Shown piece by piece: positions 20,994 to 30,992 of a stretch of 64,000 nucleotides of DNA (position 1 is the stretch's first letter; each line of letters starts with the position of its first letter). A model generated the notes under the pieces. It had not been told where the DNA came from. It worked only from the letters and a program-made list of their open reading frames with translations, and ran no database searches. Source of the stretch: Stutzerimonas zhaodongensis. GTDB taxonomy: Bacteria > Pseudomonadota > Gammaproteobacteria > Pseudomonadales > Pseudomonadaceae. The stretch covers positions 1,069,852 through 1,133,851 of the forward strand of contig NZ_RFFM01000001.1 in the NCBI RefSeq assembly GCF_003696365.1, written 5' to 3'. Position numbers and translations under genes: made by a program.

Positions 20994-22016
20994 TCAGAAA
21001 CCGTCGGTGGAAATGAAATCTACGTCGGTCTTCGGCTCGCCGCGCATCAACACCGCGATGACCTGTTCCAGCGTACGCCCCTCAAACAGAATGGCATGCA
21101 GGCCCGCGACCAGTGGCATGTAGACCTGCAACTCCTCTGCTTTGGTCTTCAAGACTTTGATGGTATTCACGCCCTCCGCCACTTCGCCAAGACGCGAAAC
21201 GGCCTCTTCGAGGCTCAACCCCTCTCCTAGCGCATAACCGACCTGGAAATTGCGACTCTTGGAAGACGTGCAGGTAACGATCAGGTCGCCCACGCCCGCC
21301 AGCCCCAGAAACGTCATGGGATTTGCGCCGAGCTTGACCGCGAATCGGGTCATCTCGGCCAACGCACGGGTGATCAACATGCTGCGCGTGTTCTCCCCCA
21401 TTCCAAGGGCAGCCGCCATGCCAGCCATGATGGCGTAGACGTTCTTCAAAGCACCACCAAGCTCCACGCCAAAGCGGTCAGAGCTGGCGTAAACGCGGAA
21501 GGTTCGACCGTGCAGAGCCTGCTGTACGCAGCGGCATAGCGCTTCGTCGTTGCTTGCCACCACGGTAGCGGTCAACGCATGTTCCGCTACCTCCCGTGCC
21601 AGATTCGGACCTGATATCACTCCGATCCTCGCCTCAGGAGCGATCTCCTCCAGGATCTGGCTCATCAGCATAAAACCCTCGGCTTCGATGCCCTTGGTGG
21701 TACTGACGAGCATCTTGCCGGCCAGCTTCGTCGCAAAGGGCGACAAGGCCTGTCGAAGTGCGCTGGATGGCAGCGCCACGAATGCCAAGTCGCAATCAGC
21801 CAGCGTCTGCCCGAGGTCGGTGACAGGCTCGACTGCTGGCAGCACCGTCACGCCCTTGAGGTAACGGGGATTTTGACGTTGCGTACGGATGCATTCCGCC
21901 TGGGCGGCATCCCGCATCCACAGCCGGACGCTATGGCCGTTCTCAGCCAGCAGGTTTGCGATGGCGGTTCCGAAGCTACCGCCGCCAAGCACTGCTATGG
22001 GTTGCTGTTCAGTCAT
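20994..22016 (-). CDS. gpsA: Glycerol-3-phosphate dehydrogenase [NAD(P)+]
   Basis: Reduces dihydroxyacetone phosphate to sn-glycerol 3-phosphate, the backbone of phospholipids. 340 aa from the ATG at 22016. The Rossmann motif [12 protein letters not shown] is at residues 9-20. The conserved [16 protein letters not shown] and the catalytic-site lysine region [12 protein letters not shown] are all present. It is divergent from fabA-fabB, which places two phospholipid-precursor functions around one intergenic region. First gene of the gpsA-DUF4389-sixA group. Confidence 0.96.
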   Translation of the reverse strand: MTEQQPIAVLGGGSFGTAIANLLAENGHSVRLWMRDAAQAECIRTQRQNPRYLKGVTVLPAVEPVTDLGQTLADCDLAFVALPSSALRQALSPFATKLAGKMLVSTTKGIEAEGFMLMSQILEEIAPEARIGVISGPNLAREVAEHALTATVVASNDEALCRCVQQALHGRTFRVYASSDRFGVELGGALKNVYAIMAGMAAALGMGENTRSMLITRALAEMTRFAVKLGANPMTFLGLAGVGDLIVTCTSSKSRNFQVGYALGEGLSLEEAVSRLGEVAEGVNTIKVLKTKAEELQVYMPLVAGLHAILFEGRTLEQVIAVLMRGEPKTDVDFISTDGF

Positions 22017-22428
22017 GGTGAATCCGTTGTAAACCACAGAGTGGCAGTGGCGGGCATTATACGTAGCGCTTCGCTCACAACCAGTGCGAAGCCCGCCCTC
22101 TATGGAATCATCAAGTTACAGTCCGATAAACCCGATTTAGATATCTTTCCTCCACCAACATCGCCTACCGAGCAGAACCCATAGCCCAATGGTCTATAGG
22201 AGGTCAGGTCGTCGCAGGTTCGTTGTCGTGGTTAAGGAGTGTTAAAGTATCGGCCCGTTTCAGCCATGGCCATTCAGTAGTTGGTCGGAACGAGCAATAT
22301 CCATAACTTCTGTGCTGTGACTTTCAGCGCAAGGTTGCAGTCTATGACTAGTCTTTATGATCGGACTCTCGAGTTTCGAGTCGGATAAAGCAGCAAGCCC
22401 TCCATAAAGGGACCATTGAGGAATACGC
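22017..22428. promoter_or_regulatory. Divergent control region of gpsA and fabA
   Basis: A 412-nt gap without a gene. Near fabA lies a dyad: CTCGA-GTT-TCGAG at 22368-22380 inside a GACTC/GAGTC pair (22364-22382), about 46 nt before the fabA ATG. A weak candidate promoter for fabA is TTGTCG (22223-22228) with AAGTAT (22245-22250). I do not see a clear DesT or FabR palindrome as described for other fabAB operons, so the regulator is open. Confidence 0.35.
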
Positions 22429-22944
22429 ATGACCAAACAACAGGCCTTTACTCGGGAAGATTTGCTACGTTGCAGCCGCGGCGAGCTTTTCGGACCCGGT
22501 AATGCGCAACTGCCCGCTCCAAACATGCTGATGGTCGATCGCATCGTTCATATCAGCGAAGTGGGCGGCAAGTATGGCAAGGGCGAGTTGGTTGCCGAGC
22601 TGGATATCAATCCTGATCTCTGGTTCTTCGCCTGCCATTTCGAAGGTGATCCGGTCATGCCCGGTTGCCTTGGCCTCGATGCCATGTGGCAGCTGGTCGG
22701 CTTCTATCTTGGCTGGCAAGGCAATCCGGGCCGTGGTCGTGCGCTGGGTTCCGGGGAAGTGAAGTTCTTTGGCCAGGTCCTGCCGACCGCCAAGAAGGTC
22801 ACCTACAACATTCATATCAAACGCACCATCAGCCGTTCTCTGATCCTCGGCATCGCCGATGGCACCGTGAGCGTCGATGGCCGCGAGATCTACAGTGCCG
22901 AAGGTTTGCGTGTCGGCCTGTTTACATCTACCGATAGCTTCTGA
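22429..22944 (+). CDS. fabA: 3-hydroxydecanoyl-ACP dehydratase/isomerase
   Basis: Introduces the cis double bond in unsaturated fatty-acid synthesis by dehydrating 3-hydroxydecanoyl-ACP and isomerising the product. 171 aa, exactly the normal size. The active-site pair is intact: His70 in [14 protein letters not shown] and Asp84 in [12 protein letters not shown] precedes the start. It is 11 nt before fabB, and the pair forms the classical fabAB operon. Confidence 0.98.
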   Translation: MTKQQAFTREDLLRCSRGELFGPGNAQLPAPNMLMVDRIVHISEVGGKYGKGELVAELDINPDLWFFACHFEGDPVMPGCLGLDAMWQLVGFYLGWQGNPGRGRALGSGEVKFFGQVLPTAKKVTYNIHIKRTISRSLILGIADGTVSVDGREIYSAEGLRVGLFTSTDSF

Positions 22945-22955
22945 AGGATTTCCGC

Positions 22956-24173
22956 ATGCGTCGCGTCGTGATCACCGGCCTGGGTATCGTTTCCTGCCTC
23001 GGCAATGACAAAGACACCGTTTCCGCCAACCTGCGCGCTAGTCGCCCTGGCATTCGCTTCAATCAAGCCTATGCGGACATGGGTCTGCGCAGTCAGGTCT
23101 CCGGCTCAGTTGACCTGAATCTCGAAGAGCTGATTGACCGCAAGGTTCTGCGCTTCATGGGCGATGCTGCGGCTTATGCGTACCTGGCCATGCAGCAGGC
23201 ACTGGAGGATTCAGGCCTCAGCGCTGATGATATTTCGAACCCACGCATCGGCCTGATCGCAGGTTCGGGTGGCGCCTCAACCATCAATCAGATGGAAGCC
23301 ATCGATATCCTTCGCGACAAAGGCGTCAAGCGCATCGGCCCGTATCGCGTACCGCGTACCATGAGCAGCACGGTGTCCGCCTGCCTGGCTACACCGTTCC
23401 GCATCAAGGGCATCAACTACTCCATCGCATCCGCATGCGCCACCAGCGCTCATTGCATTGGTCATGCGATGGAACAGATTCAGATGGGCAAGCAGGACGT
23501 CGTTTTCGCCGGTGGCGGTGAAGAAGAGCATTGGAGCCAGAGCTGCCTGTTCGATGCCATGGGCGCCCTTTCCAGCCAATACAACGAGACGCCCGAGAAA
23601 GCATCTCGCGCCTATGATGCCAAGCGTGACGGATTCGTTATCGCCGGTGGTGGCGGCATGGTGGTGGTCGAGGAGCTGGAGCACGCGCTCAAGCGCGGCG
23701 CGAAGATCTATGCCGAAATCGTCGGTTACGGCGCCACTTCCGACGGCTACGATATGGTTGCCCCAAGTGGTGAAGGCGCGCTGCGCTGCATGCAGCAGGC
23801 CATGGCAACCGTCGAAGGCGACATCGATTACCTCAATACCCACGGCACTTCCACTCCGGTCGGTGACGTTGCCGAGGCCAAGGCTGTACGCAACATGTTC
23901 GGCGACAAGATCCCGGCCATCAGCTCGACCAAGAGCCTGTCCGGGCATTCGCTGGGCGCTGCTGGGGTTCATGAGGCGATCTACTCGATGCTTATGATGG
24001 AAGGCAATTTCATTGCAGGCTCGGCCAATATCGAGGAGTTGGATCCGGAAGTAGCCGATCTGCCAATCGTTCTGGAAACCCGCGAGAACGCAAAGATCGA
24101 CACCATCATGAGCAACAGCTTTGGCTTCGGTGGCACCAATGCCACGCTAGTGCTCAAGCGCTGGAAAGGCTGA
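22956..24173 (+). CDS. fabB: 3-oxoacyl-ACP synthase I
   Basis: Condensing enzyme that elongates the cis-3-decenoyl-ACP made by FabA, so it is needed for unsaturated fatty acids. 405 aa. The nucleophile Cys161 sits in [10 protein letters not shown]; the two active His residues lie in [11 protein letters not shown] and [11 protein letters not shown]; the terminal Gly-rich FGFGGTNA is present. AAGGA lies before the ATG. A strong terminator follows 11 nt after the stop. Confidence 0.98.
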   Translation: MRRVVITGLGIVSCLGNDKDTVSANLRASRPGIRFNQAYADMGLRSQVSGSVDLNLEELIDRKVLRFMGDAAAYAYLAMQQALEDSGLSADDISNPRIGLIAGSGGASTINQMEAIDILRDKGVKRIGPYRVPRTMSSTVSACLATPFRIKGINYSIASACATSAHCIGHAMEQIQMGKQDVVFAGGGEEEHWSQSCLFDAMGALSSQYNETPEKASRAYDAKRDGFVIAGGGGMVVVEELEHALKRGAKIYAEIVGYGATSDGYDMVAPSGEGALRCMQQAMATVEGDIDYLNTHGTSTPVGDVAEAKAVRNMFGDKIPAISSTKSLSGHSLGAAGVHEAIYSMLMMEGNFIAGSANIEELDPEVADLPIVLETRENAKIDTIMSNSFGFGGTNATLVLKRWKG

Positions 24174-24184
24174 TCTGTAAGCGA

Positions 24185-24220
24185 AAACGAAAACGGCGCC
24201 CTAGGGCGCCGTTTTCGTTT
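24185..24220 (+). terminator. Rho-independent terminator of fabAB
   Basis: A 17-bp perfect inverted repeat (24185-24201 with 24204-24220) around TA. The A-rich left foot and T-rich right foot make it bidirectional, so it can also serve the convergent sstT gene. Confidence 0.9.
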
Positions 24221-24288
24221 CAGTATTTCACTTCTCTACCATCGCGATTGCCAGAGCGGTAAGCCGCACATATCAGCTCATCGGACCG

Positions 24289-25536
24289 TCAGTGCTGGGC
24301 GCCCTCTCCCCGCTCAACCGCCACATCCCCATGAGCGATACAGGAAGCGGCAGTAAACAGGGCGTCGGTAGACGAGTTCAAGGCGGTTTCCGCAGAGTCC
24401 TGCACAACGCCAATGATGAACCCAACCGCCACAACCTGCATCGCCAGATCATTGGAGATACCGAACAGACTGCAGGCGAGCGGGATCAGCAGCAGCGAAC
24501 CACCCGCAACCCCGGACGCCCCGCAGGCACATATGGCCGCGAGCAGGCTTAGCAAAATCGCAGTCGGGATATCCACCACGATACCCAGCGTATTGACCGC
24601 CGCCAGCGTCAATACAGTGATGGTAATGGCGGCACCACCCATGTTGATGGTCGCTCCTAAAGGAATCGATACCGAATAGGTGTCCTTGTGCAGTCCAAGC
24701 CGCTCGCAGAGCTGCATGTTGACCGGGATATTTGCGGCTGAGCTTCGGGTGAAAAACGCAGTGATGCCGCTTTCGCGCAAGCACGTCAGAACCAGCGGAT
24801 AAGGGTTGCGCCGGATTTGCCAGAAGACAATGAGCGGGTTCACTACCAGCGCCATGAACAGCATGCTGCCGACCAGCACCAACAGAAGCTGAAAATAGCC
24901 AGCAAGGGCACCGAAGCCTGACTCAGCCAGCGTCCCAGCAACCAATCCGAAGATGCCCAGCGGCGCAAACCGGATAACAACCTTGACGATCAGCGTAACG
25001 CCGTCGGACACGTCAGCAATCAGATCACGCGTACTTTCACGCGCGTGGCGGAAGGCAAACCCAAGGCCGATAGCCCAGGCCAGAATTCCGATGAAGTTAC
25101 CTTGAAGCAGAGCACGAACGGGATTGTCCACGATGCTGAACAGCAGGGTTTTCAACACTGCACCTACGCCCTCGGGCGGAACCACATCGCTGGCCTGACT
25201 GACCAGCGTGAGGCTGGTTGGGAATACAAAACTTGCGATGACCGCAACCGCGGCAGCAGTGACCGTGCCCAATGCATACAGCAGCAGAATGGGCCGGATA
25301 TGGGTTGGTTGTCCTCGCTTGTGATTGGCAAGCGAGGACGTGACCAGGACAAATACCAGAATGGGTGCAACCGCCTTCAGCCCAGCAACGAACAGATCAC
25401 CCAGCAAGCTCACCGATTGGGCAGCCTGCGGCCACAGCAGAGCCAGCAGACAGCCCGCAACGAGGCCGATCACTATCTGTGTCACCAGGCCGACGCGATT
25501 GTAAGCGCGGAAGAGTTGGGTTGAGAGATTGGACAT
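24289..25536 (-). CDS. sstT: Serine/threonine:Na+ symporter SstT
   Basis: Sodium-coupled uptake of L-serine and L-threonine across the inner membrane; a DAACS-family carrier of 415 aa from the ATG at 25536 with a GAGA ribosome site. About eight helices plus re-entrant loops are visible. The hairpin-tip motif is in [15 protein letters not shown] and the substrate/sodium motif in [15 protein letters not shown]. The frame is open further upstream to 25701, but that stretch overlaps a decayed chemoreceptor remnant and is not family-like. Confidence 0.92.
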   Translation of the reverse strand: MSNLSTQLFRAYNRVGLVTQIVIGLVAGCLLALLWPQAAQSVSLLGDLFVAGLKAVAPILVFVLVTSSLANHKRGQPTHIRPILLLYALGTVTAAAVAVIASFVFPTSLTLVSQASDVVPPEGVGAVLKTLLFSIVDNPVRALLQGNFIGILAWAIGLGFAFRHARESTRDLIADVSDGVTLIVKVVIRFAPLGIFGLVAGTLAESGFGALAGYFQLLLVLVGSMLFMALVVNPLIVFWQIRRNPYPLVLTCLRESGITAFFTRSSAANIPVNMQLCERLGLHKDTYSVSIPLGATINMGGAAITITVLTLAAVNTLGIVVDIPTAILLSLLAAICACGASGVAGGSLLLIPLACSLFGISNDLAMQVVAVGFIIGVVQDSAETALNSSTDALFTAASCIAHGDVAVERGEGAQH

Positions 25537-25718
25537 GCTGAGGTCTCGGCGTGGGATGCGAAAACGGGACCGTCGCCGCTGAAGCGACGATACGGTGCCT
25601 GCAAAAACGCCGAATGGTACGCATCTCTGCCCAATCTGCCCAGCATTGGCGCATAGCCACTCGCGACCAGGCTGAGCAGATACCAGACCAACGATGCCCA
25701 CCAGGTGGAATCGCGAGC

Positions 25719-25895
25719 AAAATCAAATGCGGATCTCGCGACCAGCTCGTTGAGGTCCATGACCAGTGCCGCCAGCTCCTGGCTGGCGGCACTGGTCTGA
25801 TTGGCACCAGCGGAGGATCGCAGTGATGGATCACAGATGTTGACCAGAGTTTGAACGACTCCGCGCTTGTCCTGAGCTACGGCCGCACATTGCTG
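25719..25895 (-). pseudogene. Remnant of a methyl-accepting chemotaxis protein C-terminus
   Basis: The gap 25537-26026 has no intact gene, but one minus-strand frame is open from 26000 to 25482 with no ATG in its first 80 codons. Within it, residues coded at 25895-25719 read QQCAAVAQ, then TLVNICDPS, then SAGANQTSAASQELAAL, then DLNELVAR. That is the hallmark C-terminal end of Pseudomonas chemoreceptors (usual form: EEQ..VAE, NIRD, AGANQTSAASQEL, LVARF). The rest of the receptor is absent. The normal stop appears lost: AGATCCGCATTTGA reads as a shifted version of ...GCA TTT TGA, consistent with loss of one T. It is not related in sequence detail to the intact receptor at 4.9 kb, whose end lacks this motif. 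Confidence 0.7.
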
Positions 25896-26026
25896 GGGGT
25901 GACCATCAGCGCAAGCTGTCCAGTAGTCAGGGCAGCAACACGATGGCAGGAAAAGAGCGAGCTGTAGAGTTTTCGGCAGAGGGCGCTTTTGCCAAATAGA
26001 TCAGCAAGAAAAGCCGCCAATAGCCG

Positions 26027-27046
26027 CTAATTCTTTTCAGCCTTCTTTTTCGGCAAGACCGCAAGGAAATTGTCTCGCGCCACCTTCTTAGCTACCGCTT
26101 CGGGGAGCGCATCCAGGAACGGGTCGAAAGCCCGCATGCCATCCCCAAGCCCCTCGAAACGCCCGACTACATCAGAGCCAATCATGAACCGCGTCGGGTG
26201 TTTTTCGACCAGCGACACCCAGTCTTGAACAGGCGTGTCTGACTCATCCAGAAGATAGGGACGAAGCATCGTCCAGGACAGATCGATGTAGAGGTTAGGA
26301 TAGTCATCCAATAGACGCTGGACGGTGGGCAGCAGGAACTCGAGCTTCTCCTGGTGGCGATGCAGCTCCATGCTCGTGCCTGCGTGCGCCCATATGAAGC
26401 GCGTATGCGGATGGTTTCGTAAGGCGTCCTCAAGCTCGCTCAAATAGAGCGGGTTGCGCTCACGTTTGGACGTGATATTGGAATGCAGCATTACCGGCAG
26501 ATCGTATTCAGCGGCGAGATGGTAGACGCGTGTCAGCGCTTCATTGTTCGCTCGCGGAGTGTCGCCCTCGGTCAACGCAGTGACGTCATCGTGACGCGTG
26601 AAAATCTCGCCAAGCCCCTGCCATAGGCCTGGGTCGAGCTCCAGCATGCGGCGGATATGCGCGTCGGCATTCTTGTCGTTAGGGTTGAAGCCGGAGAGAA
26701 ACGGATGAAATCTGTGTCGATGTTGCTCGTCCAGCTTCTTTAATGCAGCAGCGACGACCACATCGGTCGCGCTGTACCAATACACCGGAGCGTCGTCCCC
26801 CGCGTAATAGCGCGGCCGCTTGGGCTCGTTCTCGTGCCATTTCTTGGCGACTGGAATCCCACTGATCATGACGTGATCAATATTCCCGGCGTCCATGGCC
26901 TTGAGCAGCCTCTTCATCCCATCGCTTTCCTGAAAGAAATCAACGTAATGCAGATGGGCATCGCTGTAGTGGTAGTCGCGTGCGTGAACGGGCGCAATTG
27001 AAGCGACAAGACAAACTGCCGCCAAGCATTTTCTTAAGTTAAACAA
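26027..27046 (-). CDS. Periplasmic amidohydrolase-family protein
   Basis: Metal-dependent hydrolase of the amidohydrolase-2 type, 339 aa. A TTG at 27046 is chosen because a perfect AGGAGG (27054-27059) lies 7 nt upstream; this gives a clean signal peptide (MFNLRKCLAAVCLVASIAPVHA). Metal-site motifs: DAHLHYVD near residue 27, the middle His in PVMLHSN near 195, FIWAHAGTS near 225 and the terminal Asp in FMIGSDVVG near 288. The substrate is unknown; a secreted member is less common than cytosolic ones. It stands alone between a chemoreceptor remnant and the htpG terminator, which suggests an accessory gene. Confidence 0.82.
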   Translation of the reverse strand: MFNLRKCLAAVCLVASIAPVHARDYHYSDAHLHYVDFFQESDGMKRLLKAMDAGNIDHVMISGIPVAKKWHENEPKRPRYYAGDDAPVYWYSATDVVVAAALKKLDEQHRHRFHPFLSGFNPNDKNADAHIRRMLELDPGLWQGLGEIFTRHDDVTALTEGDTPRANNEALTRVYHLAAEYDLPVMLHSNITSKRERNPLYLSELEDALRNHPHTRFIWAHAGTSMELHRHQEKLEFLLPTVQRLLDDYPNLYIDLSWTMLRPYLLDESDTPVQDWVSLVEKHPTRFMIGSDVVGRFEGLGDGMRAFDPFLDALPEAVAKKVARDNFLAVLPKKKAEKN

Positions 27047-27162
27047 CCGATGACCTCCTAACAGCCAAGCGGGTAGACCGCTGCACCACAACGCGGTTCA
27101 TTCGGCCGCCTACTCTGCAGAACGCACCCTCACATTCACTCGCGGACTGGACCGAATGGTGC

Positions 27163-27196
27163 AAAAAAAAAGCCCGTCATCGACGGGCTTTTTTCG
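27163..27196 (-). terminator. Rho-independent terminator of htpG
   Basis: An 8-bp stem (AGCCCGTC at 27171-27178 with GACGGGCT at 27182-27189) flanked by a run of nine A on one side and six T on the other. On the minus strand it sits 12 nt beyond the htpG stop and is followed by a U-run. Confidence 0.9.
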
Positions 27197-27208
27197 TGTC
27201 GCTATATC

Positions 27209-29116
27209 TTATGCCGACAGCTCTACCAGCAGCTTGTTAAGGCGTTGCACATAAGCTGCAGGGTCTTTCAGGCTGTCCCCGGCTGCCAGTGCGGCTTGGT
27301 CGAAGAGGATGTGCGACAGATCAGCGAAACGATCCTCATCCGGCTCCCCATCGAGCTTCTCGATCAGCGGGTGTGCTGGATTGATTTCGAATATCGGCTT
27401 GGACTCAGGCACTTTTTGCCCGCTGGCTTCGAGAATCTGGCGCATCTGCAAGCCAAGGTCCTGCTCGCCGATGGCCAGGATTGCCGGGGAATCGGTCAGA
27501 CGATGCGATACACGCACCTCTGCAACTTCATCGCCCAGCGCCGTCTTGAGCCGCTCCACCAGACCTTCCTTGGCCTTGGCAATTTCTTCCTGAGCCTTCT
27601 TATCCTCTTCCGAGTCCAGCTTGCCGAGATCAAGGTCACCGCGAGCCACGTCGATGAACTGCTTGCCATCGAACTCGGTGAGATAGCTCATCAGCCACTC
27701 ATCGATACGGTCGGTCAACAAGAGTACTTCGATGCCTTTCTTGCGGAACACCTCGAGATGAGGGCTGTTCTTGACCTGAGCGTAGGACTCGCCGGTCAGG
27801 AAGTAAATCTTGTCCTGTCCTTCCTTGACGCGGCTCATGTAGTCGACCAGAGATACGCTCTGCTCGCCTGATGCATCATGGGTCGAGGAGAAACGCAGCA
27901 AGCCCGCGATTTTCTCTTTATTGGCAAAGTCCTCCGCAGGACCTTCCTTGAGAACTTGGCCGAACTGCTTCCAGAAGTTCTTGTAATCTTCCGGCTTGTC
28001 CTTTGCCAACTTGTCGAGCATATCCAGCACGCGCTTGGTGAGTGCCGACTTCATTGAATCGATAACCGGATCCTTCTGCAGGATCTCGCGGGAAACGTTC
28101 AGCGAAAGATCATTGGAGTCGATGACACCTTTGATGAAACGCAGGTACAGCGGCAGGAACTCATCTGCCTGATCCATGATGAATACACGCTGGACGTAGA
28201 GCTTCAGGCCTTTGGGCGCCTCGCGCTGGTACAGGTCGAATGGTGCACGGCCGGGTACGAAGAGAAGCGACGTGTACTCAAGCTTGCCCTCGACCTTGTT
28301 ATGGCTCCAGGCCAATGGGTTTTCGAAGTCGTGGCCGACGTGCTTGTAGAACTCCTGATACTCCTCGTCTTTGACCTCGGTACGCGGCCGGGTCCAGAGT
28401 GCGCTGGCACGGTTGACAGTTTCCCACTCAGGCTCGGCCGGCTTGTCTTTTTCCTCGCCATGAAACTCTTTCGGTAGTTCGATCGGAAGAGCGATATGGT
28501 CGGAGTATTTCTTGATGATGTTCCGCAGACGCCAGCCATCAGCGAATTCATCCTCGCCTGACTTCAGGTGAAGGACGATGCGCGTGCCGCGGTCCGGCTT
28601 ATCTACGTTGGCGACCTCGAATTCGCCCTCGCCCTTCGACGACCAGTAGACGCCCTCTTCGGCGGAGGTCCCCGCACGGCGACTGAATACCTCAACCTGG
28701 TCCGCAACGATGAAGGCCGAATAGAAGCCAACGCCGAACTGACCGATCAGGTGTGAATCCTTTTTCTGGTCACCAGTGAGGTGCTTCATGAAATCCGCAG
28801 TACCGGATTTGGCGATGGTCCCCAGATGAGCGATGACATCCTCACGGTTCATCCCGATGCCGTTGTCTTCGAGCGTTACCGTCTTTGCTTCCTTGTCGAA
28901 GCTGACTCGGATCTTCAGATCGGCGCCGCCTTCGAGCAGGTCAGGCTTGGCGAGGGCTTCAAAACGAAGCTTATCGGCAGCGTCGGATGCGTTGGAAATC
29001 AGCTCACGGAGGAAGATCTCCTTGTTCGAGTACAAGGAATGGATCATCAGGTGAAGCAGCTGCTTCACTTCGGTCTGGAAGCCCAGGGTTTCTTTGTTTT
29101 GAGTCTCCACACTCAT
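27209..29116 (-). CDS. htpG: Chaperone HtpG (bacterial Hsp90)
   Basis: ATP-dependent chaperone, 635 aa, full length. The N-terminal ATPase domain carries the Hsp90 motifs [16 protein letters not shown], then DNGIGM and the lid-region [11 protein letters not shown]. The middle domain has the catalytic-loop arginine region and NVSREILQ, and the C-terminal dimerisation domain ends [10 protein letters not shown] clear sigma-32 promoter lies upstream (29174-29201) and a strong terminator downstream, so it is a single-gene heat-shock unit. Confidence 0.98.
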   Translation of the reverse strand: MSVETQNKETLGFQTEVKQLLHLMIHSLYSNKEIFLRELISNASDAADKLRFEALAKPDLLEGGADLKIRVSFDKEAKTVTLEDNGIGMNREDVIAHLGTIAKSGTADFMKHLTGDQKKDSHLIGQFGVGFYSAFIVADQVEVFSRRAGTSAEEGVYWSSKGEGEFEVANVDKPDRGTRIVLHLKSGEDEFADGWRLRNIIKKYSDHIALPIELPKEFHGEEKDKPAEPEWETVNRASALWTRPRTEVKDEEYQEFYKHVGHDFENPLAWSHNKVEGKLEYTSLLFVPGRAPFDLYQREAPKGLKLYVQRVFIMDQADEFLPLYLRFIKGVIDSNDLSLNVSREILQKDPVIDSMKSALTKRVLDMLDKLAKDKPEDYKNFWKQFGQVLKEGPAEDFANKEKIAGLLRFSSTHDASGEQSVSLVDYMSRVKEGQDKIYFLTGESYAQVKNSPHLEVFRKKGIEVLLLTDRIDEWLMSYLTEFDGKQFIDVARGDLDLGKLDSEEDKKAQEEIAKAKEGLVERLKTALGDEVAEVRVSHRLTDSPAILAIGEQDLGLQMRQILEASGQKVPESKPIFEINPAHPLIEKLDGEPDEDRFADLSHILFDQAALAAGDSLKDPAAYVQRLNKLLVELSA

Positions 29117-29173
29117 CTTCTTGCAAACTCCACATCGTCAATGGCACGGACCGCGATTGCGGTGATGACAAGC

Positions 29174-29201
29174 AGATGGGGGCTTGGCTTCGAAATTCAA
29201 G
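29174..29201 (-). promoter_or_regulatory. Sigma-32 heat-shock promoter of htpG
   Basis: On the minus strand CTTGAA (29201-29196), a 14-nt spacer, then CCCCATCT (29181-29174). This is a near-perfect match to the sigma-32 consensus CTTGAAA-N11-16-CCCCATNT, placed about 60 nt before the htpG ATG. Confidence 0.88.
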
Positions 29202-29251
29202 TGCGCCCGACGGTACGAAGCGCTCTTCCAAAGCACTGAACTGGCGTCTTG

Positions 29252-30502
29252 TTAGGGCTCAAGCAGCTCCAGCAAGACGATATCGTTCGGTGCCAGATTA
29301 TAGATAGCCTCGCCTGGCCCTTTGAGCACTTGTCGAATCGCTACATTCCCATCTCGATCAATACCAACGAACCGCCCTTCTGCGACGCCGCCACGCTCGG
29401 TATGCGCGCGCATCAACAGATGATCGTAGTGAGACGGGTTGCGTTGCAGGCGATCGATGGAAAAACGCTGACGACGGTCGATGCGGGGCGAAGAGGCGCT
29501 GACTGGATTGGGCTCGGCCTGTGAAGCAGCAATCTGCGGTATTACCTCGTGCTCAATTGGCAACGGCGGGTACATGTCATCATCTACCGCCCAACCCTTA
29601 TGATCCTTGGCGATTGCCAACTCGTACTGGTCAGGAACGCCCTTGACCATCGCTTTTACTGACAATGACTTTATGGGCTTGGAGAAGTTGACCGGCGACA
29701 GCGAGGTTACCTCAACCGCCTGCGTCTGAAAGCGCCGTTGCAGGTGATCACGAGCCAGATACCTGAGCGTGTCTGCAGACTCGTGGGTCAAGTCCACTTG
29801 GCCGGCGCGGTAGCGCAGATCATCTGTGAACACCTCGATGTGGCCACTCAGGCTGGTGTTGTAATGGGCAGGCAGAACCAGATGGAAGTCACCGGCCAAC
29901 TTGTTTGGCGGCACCGGTTTAAGATTGAGATGTAACGTGTAGCCACTCTGGATCAGGCGTGCTTCAGGAAGGTGCTGTTCCGGCTGCATCCAACTTATCT
30001 CGACTTCCGGCACAGGATCGGGGTCCTGGGGAAGAACGTCGATTTGCACGCCGCCAGGCGATATAGGCCCAAATCGAATACTTACGGCTTGCTGTGCGAA
30101 AAGCTCGTCTCCATCACTTAATCTGAGCATGCCATCGGTGAGCTTACCGATCTGTGGACTGAACGGCCGGCCATCAAGCTGCCCGTTCAGGCGGATAGCC
30201 AAGCGACTGGTATGCACTTGGCTGTCGCTTTTCAACCAATCCAGGCTGGCGATTGCTTCGACACGCGAAGGATCATGGCTGGCGAGCAAGGTGACCCCAA
30301 CCACCAGCGGAATGAATCCCAATGCGGACAGACCAATCGCTTTACGGGCTACACCCCAGTGACGTACGGCGTAAACCACGGCGACTGGCGGCAGCAGACT
30401 CCCCACACCCCACAACAAGCTCGTTCCAAACGCCAGAACGATCAACCAGACGAGGCCCGCTACGATTAAAAGCAGCCCGCCCAGTATCAGCAACGCATCC
30501 AT
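29252..30502 (-). CDS. Conserved membrane-anchored protein of unknown function
   Basis: 416 aa, not recognised as a named family. The first 75 residues hold three hydrophobic segments (about 4-26, 28-46 and 57-75). The remaining 340 residues are soluble and beta-rich with repeated segments such as LAIRLNGQLDG and YNTSLSGHIEVFTDDLRYR, suggesting a periplasmic beta-sandwich or scaffold. It is next to htpG as is PA1595 in P. aeruginosa. The ORF is well supported by length and codon pattern; the role is unknown. Confidence 0.75.
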   Translation of the reverse strand: MDALLILGGLLLIVAGLVWLIVLAFGTSLLWGVGSLLPPVAVVYAVRHWGVARKAIGLSALGFIPLVVGVTLLASHDPSRVEAIASLDWLKSDSQVHTSRLAIRLNGQLDGRPFSPQIGKLTDGMLRLSDGDELFAQQAVSIRFGPISPGGVQIDVLPQDPDPVPEVEISWMQPEQHLPEARLIQSGYTLHLNLKPVPPNKLAGDFHLVLPAHYNTSLSGHIEVFTDDLRYRAGQVDLTHESADTLRYLARDHLQRRFQTQAVEVTSLSPVNFSKPIKSLSVKAMVKGVPDQYELAIAKDHKGWAVDDDMYPPLPIEHEVIPQIAASQAEPNPVSASSPRIDRRQRFSIDRLQRNPSHYDHLLMRAHTERGGVAEGRFVGIDRDGNVAIRQVLKGPGEAIYNLAPNDIVLLELLEP

Positions 30503-30545
30503 TCAACACCTTCGAGACAGCTACAAGTGGCTGCCGCCAGACGTA

Positions 30546-30992
30546 TCAGGGCTCGTTGACCTTGAAGTGGCAACGGGCAGTCGCGATGGGCTCGGCCTGA
30601 TTCGTTTGCCAGGCCGTAACCGAAACGTTGGCTACACGACGCCCTTGGCGCCAGACCTGGCAGGCAGCAAAGGTGTCACGATAGAGACCTGCCCGGAGAT
30701 AATCTATCGAGAAGTCGATGATTTTGGGCAAATGTGGCGCACCCATGAACATCAGCAGGTGGAGCATTGCGGCGTGCTCCATGAAGCCGGCAATTACACC
30801 TCCGTGAAGAGCAGGCAGTGTGGGATTGCCGATGTTGTCCTGATTCTTCGGCAACCTGAACACCATGTCATCGCCGAGCCGTAGACACTCTATGCCGATG
30901 AGCCTGGCGTACGGCACCGTCTGCAGAAGCGCATCGTAGTCGTTGCTGACGTGCGCTTCTTTGACCAGTGCGTCCAGATCCAATGTGCTCAT
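30546..30992 (-). CDS. PaaI-family hot-dog thioesterase, second of a pair
   Basis: 148 aa. The hot-dog core shows YARLIGIECLRLGDDMVFRLP and the active region LPALHGGVIAGFMEHAAMLHL with the HGG motif. It overlaps the upstream thioesterase gene by 4 nt (ATGA). The two proteins probably form a hetero-oligomer or act on related acyl-CoA substrates, but that is inference. Confidence 0.82.
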   Translation of the reverse strand: MSTLDLDALVKEAHVSNDYDALLQTVPYARLIGIECLRLGDDMVFRLPKNQDNIGNPTLPALHGGVIAGFMEHAAMLHLLMFMGAPHLPKIIDFSIDYLRAGLYRDTFAACQVWRQGRRVANVSVTAWQTNQAEPIATARCHFKVNEP

